Assembly: GCA_021846485.1 (NCBI GenBank)
Contig: JAJZWW010000061.1
Location: 1 to 12,243 of the forward strand
Direction of reading: 5' to 3'
Length of the DNA: 12,243 nucleotides
From: Actinomycetes bacterium
Lineage (GTDB): Bacteria > Actinomycetota > Acidimicrobiia > Acidimicrobiales > Palsa-688
The notes beneath the pieces are model-generated. The model worked only from the letters and a program-made list of their open reading frames with translations, did not search any database and was not told where the DNA came from. Of the stretch, positions 6,960 through 12,243 are shown piece after piece. The first letter of the stretch is position 1. Each line of letters opens with the position of its first letter. A program made the translations under genes and the position numbers.

Positions 6960-8141
6960 GTGCCGCTCCCCCCGCCCTCCGCCCGCGCCGCCGCCCTCCG
7001 CCGCCGGCGACACCAGCGTCGCCGGCGGCGTACCGTGCTGGTCGGCGCAGCCGTGGCCGTCGTGGCCGTCATGGTGGTCGTCGCGACCACCCTGGGGAGC
7101 GGGGGACGCACCCGGGCTGCCACTGCGGGCAGTGCCCGGACCTTCCCGGTGTCGACCTCGGCATCGACCGCCTCGAGCTCGACGTCGAGCTCCACCTCCA
7201 CCTCGACCTCGACCTCCACCTCCAGCTCCACGTCGACGACCGGCGCCACCTCCGCGGTGCTGCCGGCACCGCCCTACGCGGTGGGGGTGACCGGCCTGAC
7301 GGTGAGCGCCGCCGGCGCCTCGCTGCCGACCACGGTGCGCTACCCGGCCCACGCCTCCGGCAGCGGCGCAAAGCCCCTGCAACGCTCGGGCGGTTGGCCG
7401 CTCATCGTGTTCTCCCAGGGCTACGACATCTCCCCGGAGGCCTACAGCCGGCTGCTCGACTCGTGGGCCCGGGAGGGCTACGTGGTCGCGGCCCCCTCCT
7501 ACCCCTACACCACCCCGGGCCAGGGGGAGCTCGACGAGGCCAACATCACGGTCCACCCCGCCGAGCTGAAGGTCGTGGTCGGCGACCTGGCGGACCCCGG
7601 CGGGATCCTCGCCGGGATGGTCGACTCCACCCGGATCGGCCTGGTGGGCCACTCCGACGGCGGGGACGTCACCGACGCGGCGGTCAACAACACCTGCTGT
7701 CGCATACCCGGGGTCAGCGCGGCGATCATCCTCGCGGGCGCCGAGCTCCGCTCCTTCGGTGGCAGCTACGAGCCGAACCCGTCGGTCCCGCTGCTCGTGG
7801 TCCAGGGCGACGGCGACACGATCAACGTCCCAGCGTGCAGCCAACAGATATACGACTCGGCGACCGGCGCCCGCTACTACCTCGACCTGCTCGGAGCCGG
7901 CCACCACGCGCCCTACCTGGACCCCTCCTACCTGGCCGCCTACCACGGCTCGGACGACACCCGGGCGGCCGCCTACCGCCGGGCGGTGCAAGCCGTGACC
8001 CTCGCCTTCTGGCAGCGGTACCTGGCCGGAGCGACCCACAGCGCAGCGACGATCGAGGCCGACGCCCACCTCCCAGGAGTGGCCACCCTGACTGCCGGCC
8101 CCGCGGTGGCAGTCACCGGCTCCTGCCCCGGGGCTCCCTGA
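6960..8141 (+). CDS. Membrane-anchored alpha/beta hydrolase (dienelactone hydrolase/PETase-like fold)
   Basis: A 393-residue esterase-type enzyme. A very basic N-terminus (RRRR at 14-17, RRRRR at 20-24) precedes one hydrophobic helix (about 25-45), so the protein is probably a type II membrane protein with its catalytic domain outside. Residues 65-98 are nearly all Ser and Thr, a flexible and possibly glycosylated linker. The catalytic domain follows: WPLIVFSQGYD (oxyanion-hole region), the nucleophile elbow GHSDG with Ser232, the acid in VVQGDGDTIN (Asp284 or more likely Asp286), and a histidine in GAGHH (315/316). An adjacent Cys pair (NNTCCRIPG) is notable. The overall order matches the chlorophyllase/cutinase-like alpha/beta hydrolases; the substrate is unknown. 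The GTG at 6960 is 9 nt after a TAGCGT box. Confidence 0.88.
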   Translation: MPLPPPSARAAALRRRRHQRRRRRTVLVGAAVAVVAVMVVVATTLGSGGRTRAATAGSARTFPVSTSASTASSSTSSSTSTSTSTSTSSSTSTTGATSAVLPAPPYAVGVTGLTVSAAGASLPTTVRYPAHASGSGAKPLQRSGGWPLIVFSQGYDISPEAYSRLLDSWAREGYVVAAPSYPYTTPGQGELDEANITVHPAELKVVVGDLADPGGILAGMVDSTRIGLVGHSDGGDVTDAAVNNTCCRIPGVSAAIILAGAELRSFGGSYEPNPSVPLLVVQGDGDTINVPACSQQIYDSATGARYYLDLLGAGHHAPYLDPSYLAAYHGSDDTRAAAYRRAVQAVTLAFWQRYLAGATHSAATIEADAHLPGVATLTAGPAVAVTGSCPGAP

Positions 8142-8199
8142 CCAACCGGCCGGATGACGGCGGTCCCGGGCACCGAGCCAACGGGCCCGGTCCGGCTCC

Positions 8200-8955
8200 T
8201 CAGGGAGCCGTCGGCTTGCGGCCCTTGACCAGGCCGGCCTCGTTGACCACCCGGCGCGCCTCGACCTCGACGAAGCCGGCCCGGTCGAGCAGCGTTGTCC
8301 ACGCCTGCATCGAGATCGGTCGCTCGCTGGTGCGGGTGACGAGGCGGTAGGCGTTCTTGAGGATCCGCCACCACCCTGCCGGGCCGCGCCGGAGCATGAG
8401 GGCCACCTTCCCGGCGATGATCGCCCGGTCCTCGCTGTCGACGCCTCTCCCGAGCATCATGTCTCCGATCACCAGCCAGCCGCCGGGGCGGAGCCACTTG
8501 GAGGCCTGGCGCACGAAGCGCTCCTTGTCGGCGTCGAGCAGGTGGTGCAACGCGTAGTTGGAGACCACCACGTCCACGCTCTCGCGCTCGACCTCGAGCT
8601 TCTCGGCCGGGGCGGTCAGCAGCTCCAGGTCGGTGAGACCCTCGGCAGCAGCCCGCTCAGCCAGCCGATCGATCATCGCCTGGCTGACGTCGACGGCCAT
8701 GACGTGCGCGCCGGGGAGGGCCAGCGCGACCGGGATGGTGATCGCGCCGGTGCCCGCCCCGATGTCGACCACCGACTCGGGGTGCACGGCGGTCGTCTCC
8801 GCCACCACCTCGGCGATGATCTTCTCCAGGCCGGCCACACCGTGGTGGTCCCAACGGTCGACCGCGCGGGTCCACCGCCTCCGCTGGCTACGGACGTTGG
8901 CCTCCTGGTCCCGTGTCGCGGCGGGGCTGGGGGTCGAGGGCTCGCTGGTGGCCAT
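8200..8955 (-). CDS. Class I SAM-dependent methyltransferase
   Basis: A 251-residue Rossmann-fold methyltransferase (UbiE/type 11-like group). SAM-binding motif I is VVDIGAGTG (62-70). It is followed by HVMAVDVSQAMID with the acidic residue that binds the ribose, then VDVVVSNYALHHLL (motif IV region) and WLRPGGWLVIGDMMLG (motif V region). The first 27 residues are polar and probably disordered. The C-terminus carries a helical substrate-binding cap and ends in basic VKGRKPTAP. The ATG at 8955 is preceded by a purine-rich AGGATGGGGG; the longer reading frame to 9084 crosses the promoter region and is rejected. It diverges from the YceI gene and its stop faces the hydrolase stop 58 bp away. The methyl acceptor is unknown. 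Confidence 0.88.
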   Translation of the reverse strand: MATSEPSTPSPAATRDQEANVRSQRRRWTRAVDRWDHHGVAGLEKIIAEVVAETTAVHPESVVDIGAGTGAITIPVALALPGAHVMAVDVSQAMIDRLAERAAAEGLTDLELLTAPAEKLEVERESVDVVVSNYALHHLLDADKERFVRQASKWLRPGGWLVIGDMMLGRGVDSEDRAIIAGKVALMLRRGPAGWWRILKNAYRLVTRTSERPISMQAWTTLLDRAGFVEVEARRVVNEAGLVKGRKPTAP

Positions 8956-8963
8956 ACCCCCAT

Positions 8964-9008
8964 CCTGGCAGGGTCGGAGCACCGCGCCGGTCAGCCTGCC
9001 AGGGTCGG
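8964..9008. repeat. 14-bp imperfect direct repeat upstream of the methyltransferase
   Basis: CCTGGCAGGGTCGG (8964-8977) recurs as CCTGCCAGGGTCGG (8995-9008), 13 of 14 bases identical, 31 bp apart. It lies just upstream of the methyltransferase start and could be a regulatory repeat or chance in GC-rich DNA. Confidence 0.4.
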
Positions 9009-9037
9009 GCCACCGGCCAGGCCGGGTGTGGAAGATA

Positions 9038-9051
9038 GTTGACGCTTCAAC
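9038..9051. promoter_or_regulatory. Palindromic operator 1 (GTTGA-N4-TCAAC)
   Basis: GTTGACGCTTCAAC is a perfect 5-bp inverted repeat around 4 bp. It covers the -35 hexamer TTGACG of the yceI promoter. The size and spacing fit a MarR-family dimer, and a MarR gene lies 0.8 kb downstream. Binding is inferred. Confidence 0.6.
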
Positions 9052-9068
9052 AGGGACGTCGGTACAGT
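9039..9068 (+). promoter_or_regulatory. Promoter of the yceI-family gene
   Basis: TTGACG (9039-9044), an 18-bp spacer and TACAGT (9063-9068) form one of the two best promoter candidates in the window. Transcription would begin near 9075, inside the second palindrome, leaving a leader of about 28 nt with AGGAGG at 9090-9095. Confidence 0.65.
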
Positions 9069-9071
9069 TAT

Positions 9072-9085
9072 GTTGACAGATCAAC
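9072..9085. promoter_or_regulatory. Palindromic operator 2 (GTTGA-N4-TCAAC)
   Basis: GTTGACAGATCAAC has the same half-sites as the palindrome at 9038-9051, with centres 34 bp (about three helical turns) apart. It sits over the expected transcription start, so occupancy should block initiation. The pair lies between divergent genes and could affect both. Confidence 0.6.
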
Positions 9086-9102
9086 CTCTAGGAGGACGCG
9101 AC

Positions 9103-9651
9103 ATGACCACGACGCAGTCGCTCACCGGCGACTACACCATCGACCCGACCCACACCACGATCGGCTTCACCGCCCGCCACGCGATGGTCACCAAGGTGCG
9201 GGGGAGGTTCACCGACGTCACCGGCAGCGGCCACTTCGACGTCGACGACCCGGGCCGGTCGCACGTCGAGGTGGTGATCCAGGCCAAGAGCATCGACACG
9301 GGCAACCCCGACCGGGACAACCACCTGCGCAGCAACGACTTCCTGGCGATGGACGAGTTCCCCGAGATCCGCTTCACCTCCACGTCGGCCGAGCGCGGGA
9401 CGAACGACCACTACCTGGTGCACGGTGACCTCACCATCCGTGGCGTCACCAAGCCGGTCACCATCGACCTGGAGCACACCGGGGCGGCGACCGACCCCTT
9501 CGGCAACCAGCGGGTCGGCTTCGAGGGCTCGACGACCATCAACCGCAAGGACTGGGGTGTCAGCTGGAACGCCCCGCTCGAGGCCGGCGGTGTGCTGGTG
9601 AGCGACAAGGTCACCATCGAGCTGGACATCTCGGCGGTGAAGGCCGCCTGA
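9103..9651 (+). CDS. YceI-family protein
   Basis: A 182-residue YceI-like beta-barrel protein; the family binds isoprenoid-type lipids in an elongated hydrophobic cavity. The characteristic opening YTIDPTHTTIGFTARH (11-26) is followed by KVRGRFTDVTGSGHFDVDD, the IDTGNPDRDNHLRSNDFLAMDEFPEIRFTS block and HGDLTIRGVTKPVTIDLEH, then GFEGSTTINRKDWGVSWN. Length matches the family. No signal peptide is visible, so it should be cytoplasmic. The ATG at 9103 has an ideal AGGAGG 7 nt upstream; the frame's earlier ATG (9070) lies in the promoter. It is the first gene rightward from a promoter overlapped by two palindromes, with a MarR gene downstream, suggesting induction by a small hydrophobic or oxidising signal (inference). 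Confidence 0.93.
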   Translation: MTTTQSLTGDYTIDPTHTTIGFTARHAMVTKVRGRFTDVTGSGHFDVDDPGRSHVEVVIQAKSIDTGNPDRDNHLRSNDFLAMDEFPEIRFTSTSAERGTNDHYLVHGDLTIRGVTKPVTIDLEHTGAATDPFGNQRVGFEGSTTINRKDWGVSWNAPLEAGGVLVSDKVTIELDISAVKAA

Positions 9652-9661
9652 CGTGGGAGCG

Positions 9662-9764
9662 CAGCCCCGCCGGAAACCCTGACGTGGCCGCAGCGGGCAC
9701 GGCAGGGTGGGGGGGGATCCCCACCGCCGATGGGCGCGGCGCACAGCCCCGCCGGCAACCCTGA
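9662..9764. repeat. 21-bp near-identical repeat after yceI
   Basis: A 21-bp block at 9662-9682 recurs at 9744-9764 with one difference (GGAAACCC against GGCAACCC), period 82 bp. Between the copies lies GGTGGGG (9706-9712) facing CCCCACC (9719-9725), a short GC hairpin around a run of eight G. This hairpin could end yceI transcription but has no T-tract. Function unknown. Confidence 0.55.
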
Positions 9765-9793
9765 GCCAGGGCGAGCAGCCACGGGGCTACCCT

Positions 9794-9837
9794 CTCCGGG
9801 CGGGGCTGGCGGATCCTCTGGCCGGCCCCGCCCGGAG
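9794..9837. other. Strong hairpin immediately upstream of the marR gene
   Basis: The arms 9794-9810 and 9821-9837 pair over 17 bp with one G-T pair, around a 10-nt loop containing the palindrome GGATCC. The core CCGGGCGGGGC / GCCCCGCCCGG is perfect. It ends 7 nt before the marR ATG (9845), where only a weak AGG is present. As RNA it would crowd the ribosome-binding site or attenuate transcription coming from yceI. There is no T-tract, so a standard terminator is less likely. Confidence 0.6.
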
Positions 9838-9844
9838 CAACAGG

Positions 9845-10330
9845 ATGGAAGACGACCCCGCCACGACGCCGTGGCTCACCGACGACCAGCAGGCGGCCTG
9901 GGCCGGCCTGCAGCGGATGCAAGGGTTGCTATCGGGGCGGCTCAACCGGGAGCTCGCCGCGAGCAGCGGGCTGTCTCTACAGGACTACGCAGTGCTGGTC
10001 AACCTGAGCGAGGCGCCCGACCGCCGGATGCGCGCCTTCGAGCTCGGTCGCGTCCTCGGCTGGGAAAAGAGCCGCCTGTCGCACCACGTCGCCCGGATGG
10101 CCGAGCGCGGCCTGGTGTCCCGCGAGCGCTGCCCCGCGGATCGCCGGGGCCACTTCGTGGCGCTCACCGACGCCGGGAGCGGGGCACTCGCCGCCGCCGC
10201 CCCGGGCCACTGCACCTCGGTGCGTCGATGGTTCGTGGACCGCCTCGACCCCGGACAGCTCGCCACCCTCGCCGAGATCGCCCGGACCGTCCAGAAGGGT
10301 CTGCGGGAGGACTGCGAGGAGGACGGGTAG
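9845..10330 (+). CDS. MarR-family transcriptional regulator
   Basis: A 161-residue winged helix-turn-helix regulator of normal MarR length. After a short acidic leader, helix 1 carries WAGLQRMQGLLSGRLNRELAASSGLSLQDYAVLVNLSEAPDRRMRAFELG. The recognition helix lies in LGWEKSRLSHHVARMAERGLV (about 71-91), followed by the wing SRERCPADRRGHFVALTDAG with its conserved Asp-Arg-Arg. A C-terminal dimerisation helix (DPGQLATLAEIARTVQKGL) completes the fold. ATG at 9845 is chosen as the natural family start; upstream codons in this frame run through the hairpin and repeat. It sits 193 bp after yceI on the same strand. It is the likely repressor acting at the GTTGA-N4-TCAAC pair (inference); no copy of that palindrome was found in front of its own gene, so any autoregulation would work through the yceI promoter. 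Confidence 0.92.
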   Translation: MEDDPATTPWLTDDQQAAWAGLQRMQGLLSGRLNRELAASSGLSLQDYAVLVNLSEAPDRRMRAFELGRVLGWEKSRLSHHVARMAERGLVSRERCPADRRGHFVALTDAGSGALAAAAPGHCTSVRRWFVDRLDPGQLATLAEIARTVQKGLREDCEEDG

Positions 10331-10367
10331 CCCCCGCGGACCGGAATGCTCGGAACACGCACCCCAC

Positions 10368-10520
10368 TCACCCAACACGAAACCCAACGCCTGGATCACC
10401 GCCGACCCACCGACGCCTCGCTACCAGCTGCGCCGCAGCCTGCCAGGCGATCAGCGAGGCGGTCGGCCCCACCATCACCAACGCGTGGGACCAGCCGTCG
10501 ATCGAGAAGGCAAGCGACAT
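10368..10520 (-). pseudogene. Short hydrophobic ORF, possible membrane-protein remnant
   Basis: A 50-residue frame starting with ATG at 10520 and a weak GAGG upstream. The middle, HALVMVGPTASLIAWQAAAQLV, could be one membrane helix followed by basic RRR, and the first 35 codons favour G or C in the third position. Codon bias fades towards the end. It may be the relic of a larger membrane protein, a real small protein, or chance. I do not recognise a family. Confidence 0.2.
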
Positions 10521-10957
10521 GAACCTCGGGGGTTGGGGCCCCGCACCCTCGCCCAAGACGTCGCATCATCCGATGACCGCTCGGCCGCGACAGCTCACAA
10601 CGATCGGAGCCCGGAGAGGTCCGTCTGCCGGTCTCTAGGACAACGAAGGGCACCGATCACCTCATCTGCGCTCACCCACCCAGACACCGAGCAGAGGGCA
10701 AGCCCGCCCAGATCGACGGGTACGGCGTAGGGCCAGCGTCGGGCGGAACTCACGTAGGGTGACCGCTCGGGGGAAGGGCGCCTCCGGGCGCACGGACGCC
10801 AGCCTGGTGGGGTTGACGCGCGGGTCTGGGGTCGCACCGTTCGTGGCTGGCAAGCGTGTGCACGCCGCCCCGAGATCGTGTGCAGGCCCACCACGGCCCA
10901 GGCGTGCTGTAGACGTCCACCGAGGACGATGCGGTCCCGTAACCACCGCCCCGATGC

Positions 10958-10986
10958 TTGTGTACCAGTGGTACCACAGGTACAGT
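10958..10986 (+). promoter_or_regulatory. Promoter of the toxin-antitoxin operon
   Basis: TTGTGT (10958-10963), a 17-bp spacer and TACAGT (10981-10986). The -10 ends 7 nt before the antitoxin GTG (10994), so the mRNA should start at or next to the first codon (leaderless). The promoter is overlaid by palindromes. Confidence 0.6.
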
Positions 10987-10990
10987 ACCT
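10962..10990. promoter_or_regulatory. GTAC operator cluster of the toxin-antitoxin operon
   Basis: Two perfect palindromes lie side by side: GTACCAGTGGTAC (10962-10974, 6+1+6) and AGGTACAGTACCT (10978-10990, 6+1+6). GTAC recurs at 10962, 10971, 10980 and 10985. The cluster spans the -35/-10 spacer and the -10 box itself, the usual place for an antitoxin to repress its own operon. Binding by the antitoxin's N-terminal domain is inferred. Confidence 0.65.
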
Positions 10991-10993
10991 CCT

Positions 10994-11440
10994 GTGACGT
11001 TGCGAGCCGATCCTCATGCCTCGTTCGCCTTGGCCCACCAGTTCAAGGCCCGGGAAGCTCGGGACCACTTCAAGGAACTGATGGACCGAGCCGAGAGCGG
11101 TGGGGTGGCGGTGCTGCGCCGGAACTCCGCCATGGTGCTCGTCGAGCGCGACGTCCTCGACTCGGCGCTCGCCGCTGAGCACCCTTTCGACGTGAAGGTG
11201 AGCTTCTCCGATGGTCAGACCTCGATGTGGATCGAAGGCGTACCGGTGCACGGAGTCGGCGAGTCCTACGACGAGGCGGAGGAGGACTTCCTGGACGCGC
11301 TGGTCGACTACGCGGAGGCCTGGGTGTCCGAGCTGCGTTTCGCTCCCAACCACAAGGCCAACGCAGGCCTAGTTGAGCGCGTACTCATGTTCGCCGGCGA
11401 CCGCGACGAGCTACGCCAGGTCGTCTTCGGCGACGAGTGA
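10994..11440 (+). CDS. Antitoxin: Phd/YefM-like N-terminus with HicB-like C-terminal domain
   Basis: A 148-residue predicted antitoxin of a type II system. Residues about 10-60 (FALAHQFKAREARDHFKELMDRAESGGVAVLRRNSAMVLVERDVLD) match the Phd/YefM pattern: a helix with R-x-x-F, then a short strand ending in the conserved Arg-Asn-Ser and VLV. Residues about 65-112 (FDVKVSFSDGQTSMWIEGVPVHGVGESYDEAEEDFLDALVDYAEAW) follow the HicB layout, with strands, a G-x-S/T-x-x-E-A turn and a helix. The remaining 35 residues are helical and charged. The GTG at 10994 is preferred over TTG at 10958, which would start inside the promoter. The gene overlaps the toxin start by GTGA. HicB proteins usually bind DNA with a C-terminal domain, so a front-end Phd domain is a notable swap. 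Domain calls are by eye. Confidence 0.8.
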   Translation: MTLRADPHASFALAHQFKAREARDHFKELMDRAESGGVAVLRRNSAMVLVERDVLDSALAAEHPFDVKVSFSDGQTSMWIEGVPVHGVGESYDEAEEDFLDALVDYAEAWVSELRFAPNHKANAGLVERVLMFAGDRDELRQVVFGDE

Positions 11441-11868
11441 GACCTCTCACCCATGCGGCCCACCGAAAGTTCGTCGAGACCGAAGGCTGGACCAAGAAGG
11501 GTACGGCTCGGGGCTCCCGCAAGACCGGGGACCACTACCGGTACAACCTGACCCTCGCCACCGGGGAGGTTCTCACCACCCGGGTGTCCCACGGAGCCGG
11601 CCGAATCAACGATCCCAAGCTCATCGCCGCCATCCTCCGGGACCAACTGGCCGTCACCGAGGACGATTTCTGGGCCTGCGTGGACAGCGGCACTCTCCCA
11701 CCACGACCACAGCCACAGGAACCTTCCCCCGCGGGAGAGGTCCTCGACGCGAAACTCGCACGGAACCTCATCCGGAAGGTGAAGCTCAGCGAGACGGAGG
11801 TAGCCGGCCTCACGAAAGCAGAAGCAGTGCGCCGCTGGGAGGAATACCTCGCTGGAGGGGGAAGCTGA
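11437..11868 (+). CDS. HicA-like toxin with C-terminal extension
   Basis: A 143-residue predicted toxin, probably a translation-inhibiting mRNA-binding or mRNA-cutting protein. Residues about 9-83 follow the HicA double-stranded-RNA-binding-like order: helix HRKFVETEGW, then basic TKKGTARGSRKTGDHYRYNLTL with His33 where HicA has its catalytic histidine, strand GEVLTTRVSHG (HicA: VPVHG) and helix DPKLIAAILRDQLAVTEDDFWACVDSG. HicA proteins are commonly 60-90 residues, so the extra 60 residues (Pro-rich linker, then helical LDAKLARNLIRKVKLSETEVAGLTKAEAVRRWEEYLAGG) form an additional domain. The GTG at 11437 overlaps the antitoxin stop (GTGA), implying coupled translation with antitoxin first. 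Third-position GC is lower than in the transporter genes, consistent with transfer. A different small RNA-binding toxin fold remains possible. Confidence 0.75.
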   Translation: MRPLTHAAHRKFVETEGWTKKGTARGSRKTGDHYRYNLTLATGEVLTTRVSHGAGRINDPKLIAAILRDQLAVTEDDFWACVDSGTLPPRPQPQEPSPAGEVLDAKLARNLIRKVKLSETEVAGLTKAEAVRRWEEYLAGGGS

Positions 11869-12243
11869 CACGACTCGGACCTGCCACGACCTTTCCTGCA
11901 AGCATCGAGCGACCCATCTGCGCGTCCGGAGCCCACCACAACCACTGGCCAGGCACGCGCCCTATCAAACGGCTCGCGCCCCTCCCCGCCACGGACGGCG
12001 TTCCCCGGGCCGCAGACATGGCGGGGAACGGACATGGAGCTACGCGTAAGGTCCACAAGGTGCAACCCTGGGAGGCCCTCCGGGAAGAACTGATCCGCAT
12101 CCGCGAAGAGGACCCCCGCGCCCTCTTGTCGGGCCCGAGCCTAGTCTCGCCCCCCCTGCAAACATCAACGGTAAGGTAGGCGGCTGGCTCGACCGTCACC
12201 GGTAGGTCGGGCAGGCTCAGTCCCTTTGGTTTCCCGCTGGGTG
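11869..12243. other. Region after the toxin gene, largely without recognisable features
   Basis: No terminator with a T-tract follows the toxin stop. The segment has one small plausible frame (12018-12179). Near the right edge CGACC and GGTCG could form a 5-bp stem, too weak to interpret. Composition stays slightly below the chromosome's GC. The window ends before the next gene is clear. Confidence 0.5.
12018..12179 (+). CDS. Small charged hypothetical protein
   Basis: A 53-residue frame from ATG at 12018. The middle, VQPWEALREELIRIREEDPRALL, reads as a well-formed amphipathic helix, and codons there prefer G or C in the third position. There is no Shine-Dalgarno sequence before the ATG; an internal GTG at 12057 has AGG upstream. 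It could be a real small protein, the tail of a decayed gene, or chance. No family recognised. Confidence 0.3.
   Translation: MAGNGHGATRKVHKVQPWEALREELIRIREEDPRALLSGPSLVSPPLQTSTVR

Larger units (their letters stand above)
10331..10993. other. Long stretch without a convincing gene
   Basis: About 660 bp after marR. Reading frames on both strands are Arg/Pro-rich, lack ribosome-binding sites and resemble no family I know. The only segment with plausible coding character is a short minus-strand hydrophobic frame at 10368-10520. Base composition is less extreme than in the flanking chromosome genes. The right end is the promoter/operator region of the toxin-antitoxin operon. It may be decayed DNA that arrived with the toxin-antitoxin genes. 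Confidence 0.5.

Noticed and set aside
7157..7245. Repetitive Ser/Thr-coding DNA as a possible CRISPR or satellite
   Set aside because: In-frame degenerate TCN/ACN codons inside a good gene; no repeat-spacer periodicity.
6944..7249. Acidic VEVEVEVE-repeat frame on the minus strand
   Set aside because: It is the reverse translation of the Ser/Thr linker codons of the hydrolase, not a separate gene.
6759..8069. 436-codon minus-strand frame opposite the hydrolase
   Set aside because: Low-complexity Arg/Gly/Val/Asp translation mirroring the hydrolase codons; no recognisable domain.
9730..10638. 302-codon plus-strand frame spanning marR and beyond
   Set aside because: Overlaps marR in a different frame with Arg/Pro-rich translation; no start signal and no motif.
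1..12243. tRNA, rRNA or CRISPR features
   Set aside because: No cloverleaf with conserved arms, rRNA segments or regularly spaced repeats were found on either strand by eye.

Overview
The window is uniformly very GC-rich, starts many genes with GTG, and has Ala/Gly/Arg-rich proteins with actinobacterial-style leaderless promoters (a TANNNT box 6-9 nt before a GTG). This points to a high-GC actinomycete, perhaps an Acidimicrobiia-type genome; the lineage is inference. No rRNA, tRNA, CRISPR array, insertion sequence or phage gene is recognisable.

Layout. Positions 1-229 carry no convincing gene but hold a perfect 19-bp inverted repeat with a small hairpin nested in its loop. A minus-strand group follows (3868 to 230): a secreted lipoprotein with a 16-threonine spacer, an overlapping (GTGA) 14-helix DHA2-type MFS efflux pump, and a NIPA-like DMT transporter with a long disordered tail. 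A divergent intergenic region (3869-4211) separates this group from a plus-strand glycosyltransferase family 4 enzyme fused to a C-terminal GtrA membrane domain. That gene runs tail-to-tail into a minus-strand EamA/RhtA-type exporter, and the two overlap by 62 bp. Divergent from the exporter is a membrane-anchored alpha/beta hydrolase with a Ser/Thr linker.

From 8200 a minus-strand SAM methyltransferase and a plus-strand YceI-family protein diverge from a shared 147-bp region. This region carries a clear promoter and two identical-architecture GTTGA-N4-TCAAC palindromes. A MarR regulator lies just downstream of yceI behind a strong hairpin and is the natural candidate to bind those palindromes.

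After a 663-bp stretch with little coding signal comes a two-gene toxin-antitoxin operon (10994-11868). The antitoxin looks like a Phd/YefM N-terminal domain joined to a HicB-like C-terminal domain. The toxin is HicA-like with a C-terminal extension. The genes overlap by GTGA and are driven by a promoter packed with GTAC palindromes, apparently making a leaderless, autoregulated transcript. This is the most system-like part of the window. The last 375 bp hold at most one small charged ORF.

The rest reads as ordinary envelope, transport and stress-response gene content. The regulatory sites, domain fusions and toxin-antitoxin calls come from reading the sequence by eye, without database searches.
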